From contig CAZJQD010000020.1 in NCBI GenBank assembly GCA_964548165.1, positions 9,887 to 68,134 on the forward strand: a stretch of 58,248 nt of DNA. The letters are read 5' to 3'. Shown piece after piece: positions 25,728 through 34,265 of this stretch (positions are counted from its first letter, which is position 1; each line of letters starts with the position of its first letter). The position numbers were made by a program, and so were the translations under genes. The DNA comes from CAZJQD01 sp964548165 [NCBI: uncultured bacterium]. Its GTDB lineage: Bacteria > UBA8481. The notes below the pieces were generated by a model. That model made no database searches. It was not told the origin of the DNA and saw only the letters and a program-made list of their open reading frames with translations.

Positions 25728-27419
25728 ATGGAGGGGCTGGCTCCTCGTGTCACACGATCGCCTCACCGGCACTCGGTGGCGGCGTTCCTCCTCTTTCTCA
25801 TCGGCCTGGTTTTCGTCCTGGATCGTCCTGCGTCGGCCTTCACACCGGCGGGAACGATCATCAGCAACACGGCGGAGATCGGTTATGCACTCCCGGCAAC
25901 CGGCGCCCTCGTTCCCACCCGTTCCAACACGGTGGAGACCACGGTGGAGCAGTCCGACACGTCGGGACCCATCATCGGCCAGGCGGTCGCCAACCCATCG
26001 CCCGCCACCAACGGCAACGTCACGGTCGTCGTCACCGTCTCGGTCTACGACTCCTCACCCCTCGACACCGTGTTGATCAATCTCTCCTCGCTCGGCAAGG
26101 GCGAATCCGTCCCCCTGCGTAACGACGGCATCCTGCCGGACACGGTCGCGGGAGACAGCATCTGGAATCTCTGGATCACGATCGATTCGACGGTCATCGG
26201 CGATACGCATCGCCTGGGCATCCTGGCGCGCGACGCGTTCGGATATGCGACGACGGGCTCGGTCACGCTCATCGTCCAGGACACCTCCCCGACCTTCGCG
26301 ACCATCCGCAGTATCGGATGGAACCTCAAGGACGACATCCGGATCGCGGGCAACGCCGTCTCGGTCGCGCTCGGCTACAGCGACACCTTCGCCTCGGTGC
26401 TCTTCGAGTATCGTCCGGCAGCAGGCGGTTCCTGGCTGCCCTGCACCCGCGGCTCCTGGAGCGGGTTCAATCCCGATACACAGGGGCCCTACTGGGGCAT
26501 CTACTGGAACACGGACCTCCTGCCGGAGGATACCTATTACGTCCGCGCCACCGCGACGAGGAACAACGGCGCCACGGATCCGAGTCCGACGCACCTCCGG
26601 GTCGTCGTCAGCCGGAGCGATTCCTGGCTCCACGAGTACACGGATACCGTCGCCAATCGCCATGTCCGCCGTCATCGTTTCACCAACGAGGCCGCCGACA
26701 CCGCGCTCCTGACGGAGGCCACGGCCCTGAACCTGGGAGTTTCCTCGTTCGGCGCCCTGTCCTCGGTCTGGACGCGCATCACGATCTTCCCCTCTGCGCC
26801 CCTCGAGGCGCCCGCGCCGTCGGCCTCCTCGCTCCTCGTCGTGCCCGGCGCCGGCTACTACCGCCGGTTCGAGCGGGAGGACGGGCAGAGCCTCTGGAGC
26901 GACTGGGTCCGGATTTCGATTCCCTACGACGATCAGAACCTGACGTGTCCGGAGAGCGACCTCGGGATATTCCGGTACGACGTGGTGCTGGGGACGTGGA
27001 TCCGGGAGCTCGAGGACTTCCAGCTCGACATGGTCCGCAACATCGCCAGCGTCCGCGTCCGCCACTTCACCGACTTCGCCGTCTTCGGCGTGGCGGTCAG
27101 CGCCAACCTGGACGGCGTCCTCGTGTATCCGAATCCCTACGTGCCCTATGACGGCGATCCGCAGACCGGGGCTCCGTTCGTTCGCGGAGACATCACGACC
27201 GGCATCATCTTCAAGAACGTCACCTCCACCGTGGACATCGACATCTACAACGTCGCCGGCCGCCGCGTGTCGTCCATTCGCGCGACCAACACGGGAGGCA
27301 ACGTGCAGTGGGACGCGAAGACGGACGATGGTCGCGAGGCCGCGTCGGGCGTCTACATCGCGGTCCTGAAGGCGCCGAACGGCCAGCAGGTCGTGAAGAA
27401 GTTCATGGTGATCCGGTGA
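25728..27419 (+). CDS. cassette 1 protein B: multidomain secreted protein with FlgD-Ig/T9SS-like C-terminal domain
   Basis: 563 residues from ATG 25728; the frame is open up to an ATG at 25572 but only this start gives a signal peptide (SVAAFLLFLIGLVFVLDRPASA). No Shine-Dalgarno is clear. The order is: a DUF11-like opening segment (TIISNTAEIGY, SNTVETTVE), an Ig-like domain with LRNDGILPDTVAGDSIW, an Fn3-like domain, a beta-rich domain ending SVRVRHFTDFAVFG (about 370-455), and a C-terminal domain from residue 464: VLVYPNPYVPYDG, VDIDIYNVAGRRVSSI, GREAASGVYIAVLKAPNGQQ and a final KKFMVIR. That tail is typical of FlgD-Ig / type A sorting domains exported by type IX-like systems. It lies between the A and PorV-like C genes and is paralogous to 30846-32567. 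Confidence 0.82.
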   Translation: MEGLAPRVTRSPHRHSVAAFLLFLIGLVFVLDRPASAFTPAGTIISNTAEIGYALPATGALVPTRSNTVETTVEQSDTSGPIIGQAVANPSPATNGNVTVVVTVSVYDSSPLDTVLINLSSLGKGESVPLRNDGILPDTVAGDSIWNLWITIDSTVIGDTHRLGILARDAFGYATTGSVTLIVQDTSPTFATIRSIGWNLKDDIRIAGNAVSVALGYSDTFASVLFEYRPAAGGSWLPCTRGSWSGFNPDTQGPYWGIYWNTDLLPEDTYYVRATATRNNGATDPSPTHLRVVVSRSDSWLHEYTDTVANRHVRRHRFTNEAADTALLTEATALNLGVSSFGALSSVWTRITIFPSAPLEAPAPSASSLLVVPGAGYYRRFEREDGQSLWSDWVRISIPYDDQNLTCPESDLGIFRYDVVLGTWIRELEDFQLDMVRNIASVRVRHFTDFAVFGVAVSANLDGVLVYPNPYVPYDGDPQTGAPFVRGDITTGIIFKNVTSTVDIDIYNVAGRRVSSIRATNTGGNVQWDAKTDDGREAASGVYIAVLKAPNGQQVVKKFMVIR

Positions 27420-27523
27420 GGGAGGATGCGGGAGGAGAGAAGAGGGACGGACCACGGTTGAAGGCTGAAGGATCGACGCTGGGATGAGGAAGGGATCGTG
27501 ATGGGGACGGAGAGGAGAAGCGC

Positions 27524-28927
27524 ATGAGGCGAGCGCATGGTGGAGAGACGGAACGCGGGACGACGACCTATTGGTGGTCGGCCGTCCGCGCAATCCTGCT
27601 CTCCGGGTGCGCTCTCCTTGCCGTGCTTTCAATCGGTTCCAAAGTTGACGCTGTCTCCAACGCCGGTACCAACGGCGCGGCCTTCCTGGAACTCGGGGTC
27701 GGCGCCCGCGCGGCCGGGATGGGTGAGGCCAACACCGCGTGGGCGGACGACGTCTACGGCATCTACTTCAACCCGGCCGGGATCGCGCGGGCTCGCCGTC
27801 CGCAGGTCGGCCTCCTCTACAATCATCTCTTCCAGGACATCAACTACAGCTTCATCGGCGGGGTCTACCCGCTCCGGGACGGCGGCACGCTCGGCGCCAC
27901 CCTCCTCTACGTCGACTTCGGGTCGGTCGACCGCACCACCATCGCCTCGGGCGTCGCCAACCGCGTCATCGGGACGGCGACGGCCTCGGACCTCGCCTTC
28001 TCCCTGACCTACGCGCGCGCGTTGATGCGGTACCTGGATGTCGGGGTTACGGCCAAGATCATCAATGAGCGGCTCGACCGGTTCGAGGCGACGGCCGGCG
28101 CCGTGGACGTGGGCTTGAAGTGGCACTGGCCGCTCGAGGGACTCACGATGGGACTCTCCGTCGCGAACATCGGCACGCGTCTCCAGTTCGTGCGCGAGGA
28201 GGAGGAACTCCCGATCACCGTGAGGCTGGGCGGCGCCTGGCGATCCTCGACGGGCCGCTTCGGCATCGCGACGGATGCGGTCTGGGTGAAGAACCAGGAC
28301 GTGGAGATCAAGGCCGGTGGTGAGCTGTGGGTGCTGCCGGAGCGGTTTGCGCTGAGGGTCGGCGCGAACTCGGCCAACGACGTCGGGACGGGATTGACCG
28401 CGGGAGCCGGCTTCCGCTGGGAGGATCTCGCGCTCGATTACGCGTACGAGCCGGCCGGCGCGGCCGGGAGCGAGAACCAGGTCTCGCTGACGTGGGACTT
28501 CGGCGCGGCCCGTCCGGCTCCGAGCTGGGAGGAGCGGCCGCCCAAGCCCCAGCGTGAGCGCATCGAGGAGAACCTGCGCAAGCTCTGGGTGCGTCCCTTC
28601 GCCTACCGCGGCGGGCCTCCCCGCTACGACTGGTTCGGCCTGGCGACGATGGAGATCTTCCGTCACGACTGGAGTCCCGCGGGGCTCGTCGGCGTGCAGC
28701 CCGCGGAGGCGCGGTTCCGCCTGGAGGGCGAATACACGGTGGAAGGGGACCAGGTCCTCATGAAGGCCGTGCTTTCCGGGGCGGATGGGCCCCTTCAGAC
28801 GTTCACGGTCAGCGGATCCGTCGAGCAACCGTTCCCCGCGTGGGATCGCCTGCTCGTCGAGGTCAACGAAGCGCTGGAACGCTACGGCATGGATGTGACC
28901 ACGACGATGCTGCCCGTCATGCGGTAG
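27524..28927 (+). CDS. cassette 1 protein C: PorV/PorQ-family outer-membrane barrel with TolB/FlgO-like C-terminal domain
   Basis: 467 residues; ATG 27524 with AGGAG 6 nt before it. A signal peptide is followed by the PorV/PorQ (UPF0164) opening GTNGAAFLELGVGARAAGMG and DVYGIYFNPAGIARARRPQ, then amphipathic beta strands to about residue 325. PorV is the outer-membrane shuttle for sorting-domain cargo in type IX secretion, and a B gene with such a tail lies 104 bp upstream. Residues 330-467 form a separate domain (LRKLWVRPFAYRGGP, FRLEGEYTVEGDQVLMKAVL, WDRLLVEVNEALERYGMD) resembling the TolB-N/FlgO fold, predicted to face the periplasm. That extension is absent from the cassette 2 homologue. 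Confidence 0.8.
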   Translation: MRRAHGGETERGTTTYWWSAVRAILLSGCALLAVLSIGSKVDAVSNAGTNGAAFLELGVGARAAGMGEANTAWADDVYGIYFNPAGIARARRPQVGLLYNHLFQDINYSFIGGVYPLRDGGTLGATLLYVDFGSVDRTTIASGVANRVIGTATASDLAFSLTYARALMRYLDVGVTAKIINERLDRFEATAGAVDVGLKWHWPLEGLTMGLSVANIGTRLQFVREEEELPITVRLGGAWRSSTGRFGIATDAVWVKNQDVEIKAGGELWVLPERFALRVGANSANDVGTGLTAGAGFRWEDLALDYAYEPAGAAGSENQVSLTWDFGAARPAPSWEERPPKPQRERIEENLRKLWVRPFAYRGGPPRYDWFGLATMEIFRHDWSPAGLVGVQPAEARFRLEGEYTVEGDQVLMKAVLSGADGPLQTFTVSGSVEQPFPAWDRLLVEVNEALERYGMDVTTTMLPVMR

Positions 28928-29203
28928 CCGCTTTGAGGCGCCCGCCTCGGCGGGCGTCCCGGCCTCCGCCAGGAGGCCGAATCCCGGGTATTCCCGCTTC
29001 CACGCCGCCCGCCCGGAGACTGATGAGACGAGGACCGGGAGGCATGATGCCGACGGGCTTCGTCACCGGGAGGTGATGTGGATCACTCTGCGTTACGGCG
29101 CGTGACATCACGTGCGCGTCGAGGTGACCGGCGGGGACTATCCCCACTCACACTTTCGATTACGACACCCGGCCCAGGTCGGGACACTCAAAGGAGATTT
29201 CTC
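28928..29203. other. intergenic region between cassettes 1 and 2
   Basis: 276 bp with two strong hairpins (CGCCCGCC / GGCGGGCG at 28937-28954; GGCCTCC / GGAGGCC near 28963-28980), neither followed by T residues, and two dyads close to A2: GTGAT-N4-ATCAC (29073-29086) and CGTGA-N2-TCACG (29101-29112). The hairpins could end or pause cassette 1 transcription; the dyads could be operators for cassette 2. Confidence 0.4.
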
Positions 29204-30247
29204 GTGAACAACAAGTATTTCGTTCAGCTCATCGCATTGGCTCTTGCCATACTTGGCCTCCAGGCGGCCGCGCTCGCCAAGGGCACGACCGCCGCGACCA
29301 CGGTTTCCAACGTGGCCCGCGTCGCGTGGCTCAATAACGGCATCACCTCGGACTCGGTCACGCTCGCCATGGACACGACGGTTGCTCGTGTCGCGGGCGA
29401 CAGCCTCCTCGTCCTCGGCGACCAGTCGCTCTCGGTCGGCGAGACCAAGTATTTCGTCTACGAGGTCTACAACACGGGTAACGCGACGGACACGATCTTC
29501 CTCGAGGTCGATTCGTTCACGTTGTCCGGGGGCGCCACGTCCTGGACCTTCACGCTCTGGGGCGACTCGCTCGGCAACCCGACCTCGACGATCAACGACA
29601 CCGTCGCCCTCCGCAACGTGGCGCCGGATGCGTTGAAATATTGCACGATCGCCATCTGGGCAAACTCCACCCCGGCCAATTCACCGGACGGCTCCTTCGG
29701 CTCCTTCCGCATCAAGATTCGCGCCGCGTCCGCGGGCGCGGACACCACCGGCGAGTACATCGGCGACAACGGGCTGACCTACGGCTACGGACAGGGCTCC
29801 GCGGACGTCTCCCGCGCCACCATCAGCGCGGCCCGCATCGCGCTGGCCAAGGCGATCACGAGCGTCACGATGTATGGCAACCCGGCGATGCCGCTACCCG
29901 GCGCCACCATCCTCTACACGCTGACCTACAACAACGAAGGTTCCGCCACGGCCGACTCCGTCGTCGTTCGCGACACCATCCCGACCTCGACGACCTTCGA
30001 CACGGCGGCGTCCACGATGACGAACCTCGGGGCGACGGCTGGATTCGCCACCGATTCCGGCGCCACGGGCTGGACGGCCCAGGTCTCGACGAGCGTCAAT
30101 CCGAACCACGCGCTCTACTCGATCGACTGGATCAACCTGCCGCAGTACACGGCCGCGGCGGGAACGGTGCGGCACATTCGCTGGATCCGCCAGGCGGTCG
30201 CATCAGCCCAGACGGCGACGCTGCGCTTCCGCGTCACGGTGGACTAA
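29204..30247 (+). CDS. cassette 2 protein A: secreted tandem DUF11-like beta-sandwich protein
   Basis: 347 residues. GTG 29204 with AAGGAG at 29191-29196 (7-nt spacing) is much better than the longer frame from 29078. The signal peptide is YFVQLIALALAILGLQAAALA. It aligns with A1 from end to end without obvious gaps: VSNVARVAWLNNG, YFVYEVYNTGNATDTIFLEV, SWTFTLWGDSLGNPTST, ANSTPANSPDGSFGSFR, AKAITSVTMYGNPAMPLPG, VVRDTIPTSTTFDTAAST and DWINLPQYTAAAGTVRHIRW. The Shine-Dalgarno, the strongest in the cluster together with B2's, suggests abundant translation. The role is inferred as for A1: a surface structural subunit. Confidence 0.75.
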   Translation: MNNKYFVQLIALALAILGLQAAALAKGTTAATTVSNVARVAWLNNGITSDSVTLAMDTTVARVAGDSLLVLGDQSLSVGETKYFVYEVYNTGNATDTIFLEVDSFTLSGGATSWTFTLWGDSLGNPTSTINDTVALRNVAPDALKYCTIAIWANSTPANSPDGSFGSFRIKIRAASAGADTTGEYIGDNGLTYGYGQGSADVSRATISAARIALAKAITSVTMYGNPAMPLPGATILYTLTYNNEGSATADSVVVRDTIPTSTTFDTAASTMTNLGATAGFATDSGATGWTAQVSTSVNPNHALYSIDWINLPQYTAAAGTVRHIRWIRQAVASAQTATLRFRVTVD

Positions 30248-30845
30248 GCGGAGCAAGCGCTCATGCGCACGGCCAAAGCAGAACGGGAGTGGCAGAACCG
30301 CGAGCGGCCTAGCAGCCGCGGGCGGACTGACCGCTTGATCGGGGCCTGATACGGCCCCGGCCGCTCGTCGCCGGGAACTCGAGAACGGGAGAGCACCATG
30401 CAGCCCGTGAGATCCTGATGCGAGAACGACCCCCATGGAGCCTGGCTCCGTGACCGTTAACCCGTAGTCCGTACTCTGCCCGCCGCCGTGCGTGGCGCGC
30501 GCCTATGAGATTTCTCATGGGAACGCGACCGCCGGAGGGAAAGACCCGACGTTGAATCCGGGTCATGACCAACCGCGCGTTCGCGGTGGAACCACGACCG
30601 ACGGATCCCCTGGAAGGGGCGATCCGGGCGTGTCGAATCGAAAAGTGCCCGAACCAGCGGCGCCTCCCGGGTCTGATCCACCCGGGGGCGCACGCGGTCC
30701 GGACGCATCTCGGAAGGACCTCGTCCGTGGTGTGCCCGGCAGGCTCGGCTCCGAAGCGGTCGCACGACCGCGGACGGCCGTACTCTGCCCGACGCTCACG
30801 CTGCGACAGACCGAGACGCGTTCGGACGCCCGAGGAGGACCGGCG
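30248..30845 (+). other. hairpin-rich A2-B2 spacer, candidate structured leader
   Basis: 598 bp with no convincing gene although the B2 frame is open from 30492. Hairpins: GCGGC/GCCGC (30304-30319); CGGGGCC/GGCCCCG (30340-30359); ATGAG/CTCAT (30505-30518); GACCCG/CGGGTC (30543-30564); ACCGCG/CGCGGT with a 4-nt loop (30572-30587); CGGATC/GATCCG (30602-30626); and an 11-bp stem with one bulge (30661-30690, core CCCGGGT/ACCCGGG). The 14-mer CCGTACTCTGCCCG occurs twice, at 30469-30482 and 30778-30791, bracketing the last five hairpins. It may be a long regulatory leader of B2 or a non-coding RNA gene. Confidence 0.45.
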
Positions 30846-32567
30846 ATGACGCCGGAACAGCTCGGGCGAGGTCATGGCATCATGAGACCGGGTGTGCTCG
30901 GCCACGTGGCCGGGCTGGCCGCCTGGTCCCTGCTCCTGGCCGCGACCTTCCTTGCCGGCATGACCGGCGCGGCCGCGGCCACACCCGTCGGCACGTGGCT
31001 GACCAACACGGCCGTCGTGGAGTTCAACCAGCCTGTGACGACGGTCCCAGGCGCGCCTGTCCGAACGACCGTCTACTCGAACGCGGCCGATACGCAGGTG
31101 GCCGCTCCCCCCGCCGACAGCACCGGTCCCGTGATCGGAACGGCGCAATTCACTCCGGTGCCGGTACGCAACAACGGCGCCACCGTTCGCCTGGCCATCT
31201 CCGTCGTCGATACGCAGACCCGCGTCGACTCCGTGATGGTCCACCTCGCGCCCGTGGGGCTCGCGGATTCCTCTCTTCTCCGCGACGATGGGCTCGGCGC
31301 GGACACGCTGGCCGGCGACGGGATCTGGAACATCCTCTTCGCCGTGGACACGAACATTCCCGCGGAGACCTACTCGCTCCTCGTCCAGGCCCGGGACAGC
31401 GCCGGCAATTGGTCCCGGCGCCGATCATCGCTCGCGGTGCAGGACCACTCGCCCTCGATGGCCACGATCATCTCGCTGGGCGTACGACGCGCGATCCGCG
31501 TCTCCGGCAACGCCGTCTCCCTCTTCGTGGGACGATCCGCCGTTTTCAGCAAGGTGCTCTTCCAGTACCGATCCGAGGCCGGAGGCGCATGGGCGAATTG
31601 CGCGGTGGCGGATTGGAGCGATCCGAACCCGGACACGTTCGGCCCGCAATGGGGCATCCTCTGGGACATGACGGCGCTCCCGGAGGATACCTACCTGGTG
31701 AGGGCTACCGGGTGGAACGCGGCCGGCGAGAGCGACGCGAGCCCGGCGGCCCTGCTCGTGGTGAAGGACGATCGCGATTCCTGGTTGAACGAATATAACG
31801 ACACGGGGAGCCAGGTTCGCGTCAGGCGCCACCTGTTCGGGACCGATATTCAGGATACGACGATCATGAACGGCGGCACTTCATTCACCATGCCGACGAC
31901 GGCCATGGACAGCCCCGCCATCTGGATCCGGATGACGGAATATCGCACGGGGGGCACGGAGGCGCCGCCGCCCACGTCCGGGTCCGGCCTGCTGGTTCCA
32001 GGGTCCGGGGCATTCCGCCGGTATGTCCGCGAGGACGGGGCGAGCGCCTTTGCCGACTGGGTAACCCTGACGCTTCCCTATCCCGAGGGCGATCTCGGCG
32101 TCCCCGAGGATCGGCTCGACGTGTATCGCTACGACACGGTGTTCAAGACGTGGGTGAAGGAGCCGGGCGCCGTGCTGGATAAGACGCAACGGACGCTCAC
32201 GGTCCGCGTGCGGCACTTCACCGACTTCGCCGTCCTGGGCCAGGTACTCGCCCAGGGGCTCGGGGGAGCCGCCATCTTCCCGAATCCCTGGAAGCCGGGT
32301 GACGGCAATGCCACCACGGGCGTCGAGTACGTGCCGGGGGTGGCGAACACGGGGATCACCTTCGAGCAGTTGCCGCCGTCATCGGTCGTCAGCATCTATA
32401 CGGCGCTGGGCGAGATGGTCATCGAGCGGACCGTGGACGCGACCGGGACCTGGCAGTGGGACGTGCGTAATGGCCGCGGTGCGCCCGTGGCGAGCGGTGT
32501 CTACGTGTATCGCATCACCTCGCCGACGGGCGAGCGACGCGCCGGGAAACTGGTGATCATCCGATGA
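30846..32567 (+). CDS. cassette 2 protein B: multidomain secreted protein with FlgD-Ig/T9SS-like C-terminal domain
   Basis: 573 residues. ATG 30846 is fixed by AGGAGG 7 nt upstream (30833-30838) and by the signal peptide that follows (LAAWSLLLAATFLAGMTGAAAA). The layout mirrors B1: an opening GTWLTNTAVVEF segment, an Ig-like domain with LRDDGLGADTLAGDGIW, an Fn3-like domain with ALPEDTYLVRATG, a domain ending RVRHFTDFAVLG, and a C-terminal sorting-type domain from about residue 475 (AIFPNPWKPGDGN, SSVVSIYTALGEMVIE, GAPVASGVYVYRI, AGKLVIIR). Identity to B1 is clearly lower than between the A proteins. Its stop overlaps the C2 start as ATGA, so B2 and C2 are translationally coupled. Confidence 0.83.
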   Translation: MTPEQLGRGHGIMRPGVLGHVAGLAAWSLLLAATFLAGMTGAAAATPVGTWLTNTAVVEFNQPVTTVPGAPVRTTVYSNAADTQVAAPPADSTGPVIGTAQFTPVPVRNNGATVRLAISVVDTQTRVDSVMVHLAPVGLADSSLLRDDGLGADTLAGDGIWNILFAVDTNIPAETYSLLVQARDSAGNWSRRRSSLAVQDHSPSMATIISLGVRRAIRVSGNAVSLFVGRSAVFSKVLFQYRSEAGGAWANCAVADWSDPNPDTFGPQWGILWDMTALPEDTYLVRATGWNAAGESDASPAALLVVKDDRDSWLNEYNDTGSQVRVRRHLFGTDIQDTTIMNGGTSFTMPTTAMDSPAIWIRMTEYRTGGTEAPPPTSGSGLLVPGSGAFRRYVREDGASAFADWVTLTLPYPEGDLGVPEDRLDVYRYDTVFKTWVKEPGAVLDKTQRTLTVRVRHFTDFAVLGQVLAQGLGGAAIFPNPWKPGDGNATTGVEYVPGVANTGITFEQLPPSSVVSIYTALGEMVIERTVDATGTWQWDVRNGRGAPVASGVYVYRITSPTGERRAGKLVIIR

Positions 32568-34252
32568 CCGCGCCGTATCGAGGGTTGCCGACCGCTCGCA
32601 GGACGGAGCTCCCGGCGCCGCTTCGTCGGTCGGCCGCGATGGCCATGCTGATCGCTTGCCTGTGCGCTCCGGCCTCGGCGCTCATCCGGGAGAATGCCGG
32701 CAGTTCCGCGGGCGATGCGCTCTTGCGAGGAGGCGTGGGCGCTCGACCGGCCGCGCTGGGCGGCGCGTACACGGCCGTGGCCGCAGGCCCTCTCGCGATC
32801 CGCTACAATCCCGCCGCGCTTGCCCTGGTCGGGAGGCAATCGGTCTTCCTCGGCTACGACAACGCGCTCCTCGACATCAACCGCAGCGACGCCGCGTACG
32901 CGCGGCCGTGGGGCCCGGGGAGCGCCGGGGCGATGGTGTCCGTCATCGACTACGGCACGATCACGCGGACGACGACGACGAACAAGTTCAACGCGGGGAC
33001 GTTCGGCGCGAGCGAGTACTTGGCGCGAGCGGGATACGGATGGATGGCCGGCGATCGCCTGGCCCTGGGCGGAACGGTTGGCGTCTTCCAGTTGAACTAC
33101 GAGGACGAGGAGGCCACGGGCTTCGCCGCCGACGCGGGCCTCCTGTACTGGCCCGCCGTCGATGGCGTGAGGCTCGCGGCCGCAGTACGCAACCTCGGCC
33201 GCGGCCCGCGGTTCTTTGGCGCCACCGAGGAGCTTCCGGTCACGGGCGTGGTCGGCGTCACCTATCGACCGGGCCCGTGGTGGCTGTTGGCATTGGAATA
33301 CGAGGGGGTGCGCAACCAGGGGGGCGCGGTGCGCGCCGGGATCGAATTCACGCCGGTCTCCGTGCTGGCGCTCAGGGCCGGTTTCGATGGGCGCAACGAC
33401 GCCGGGAACGGGCTTTCCGTGGGGCTGGGCGTGGCCGCCGGCGACCTCAAGCTCGACTACGCCTACGTGCCCTTCGGCGAGTTGGACCAGTCGCACCGCG
33501 TCTCGGCCGAGTACGCGTTCGGGCCGGAGATCCCGCGGCCGGAGCCGCGCGGCCGGATCGCGCCTGCGGTGCCGCGTCCTGCTCCGGAGCCGCCTGCCGT
33601 CCCCCCGTCGTCGGCCGCGTCCCAGGCTCCCGCGGCGCCGCCCCAGCCGTTGCCATCCCGCCCGTCGCGCGCCCCGAAGGATGAGCCCGTAGTTTCTCCG
33701 GGGGCGCCGGGATCCGGATCCGACGCGCCTTCGGCTCCCTCCTCGCCGGCGCCCGTGGCCCCGTCTCGTCCCCCGGCCACGCAGCCCCCGGTCACTCCTC
33801 CTGCCGTCGCGCCCGCGCCGGCCGTTCCGGACCGCGTCGCGACGACGCCCTCCGGCGATCCCGCCGCCGCGGATCAAGGGAGCTCGATGCGCCGCGCTCT
33901 GCCCGGCGATCCCGCGGCGCCGTACCTGGCGCGCGCGGCCGAAGCGGCGGCGAGCGGGAACGAGGAACTCGAGATGTCGTGGTACCGGCGCGTGCTCGCG
34001 ACGTGGCCCGATCACATCATCGCGCACTACAACCTGGCGACCCTGCACTACCTCCGCGGCGAGTGGCGACCGGCGCGGCTTCACTACCTGGAGGTCGTCA
34101 CGCGCGATCGCGAGGACGGCGAGGCCTGGCTCTATCTTGCGGTCGCGGAGTCGCGCCTGGGGAATCGTCGCGAGGCCCGCGAGGCGCTCCACCGCGTCCT
34201 TGCGATCGATCCGACGAACCCCTGGGCGAGGCGCGCGCTCGGCCGGCCGTGA
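32564..34252 (+). CDS. cassette 2 protein C: PorV/PorQ-like barrel with Pro-rich linker and TPR domain
   Basis: 562 residues, ATG 32564 overlapping the B2 stop. A basic N-terminus and signal peptide (MAMLIACLCAPASA) lead into a PorV-like opening SSAGDALLRGGVGARPAALG and IRYNPAALALVGRQS, then beta strands to about residue 325. A linker of about 110 residues made almost only of Pro, Ala and Ser follows (335-445). The C-terminal 115 residues are TPR-like helical repeats (HYNLATLHYLRGEWRPARLH, AWLYLAVAESRLGNRREARE). In the periplasm the linker could span the peptidoglycan layer and present the TPR for partner binding. The barrel part is homologous to C1, but the C-terminal half is different. Confidence 0.8.
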   Translation: MTAPYRGLPTARRTELPAPLRRSAAMAMLIACLCAPASALIRENAGSSAGDALLRGGVGARPAALGGAYTAVAAGPLAIRYNPAALALVGRQSVFLGYDNALLDINRSDAAYARPWGPGSAGAMVSVIDYGTITRTTTTNKFNAGTFGASEYLARAGYGWMAGDRLALGGTVGVFQLNYEDEEATGFAADAGLLYWPAVDGVRLAAAVRNLGRGPRFFGATEELPVTGVVGVTYRPGPWWLLALEYEGVRNQGGAVRAGIEFTPVSVLALRAGFDGRNDAGNGLSVGLGVAAGDLKLDYAYVPFGELDQSHRVSAEYAFGPEIPRPEPRGRIAPAVPRPAPEPPAVPPSSAASQAPAAPPQPLPSRPSRAPKDEPVVSPGAPGSGSDAPSAPSSPAPVAPSRPPATQPPVTPPAVAPAPAVPDRVATTPSGDPAAADQGSSMRRALPGDPAAPYLARAAEAAASGNEELEMSWYRRVLATWPDHIIAHYNLATLHYLRGEWRPARLHYLEVVTRDREDGEAWLYLAVAESRLGNRREAREALHRVLAIDPTNPWARRALGRP

Positions 34253-34265
34253 GATCGCGCCGGCC

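Noticed and set aside
29020-29060. CTGATGAG resembling a hammerhead ribozyme core
   Set aside because: No GAAA segment or matching stems I-III follow; isolated 8-mers are expected by chance.
30492-30845. N-terminal extension of the cassette 2 B protein
   Set aside because: The frame is open, but the 118 extra residues are Pro/Arg/Gly-rich without features, and ATG 30846 has an AGGAGG site and a signal peptide.
13340-34252. A complete type IX secretion locus
   Set aside because: Only PorV-like barrels and sorting-tail proteins are seen. No PorK, PorL, PorM, PorN, SprA or PorU homologue is present in the window.
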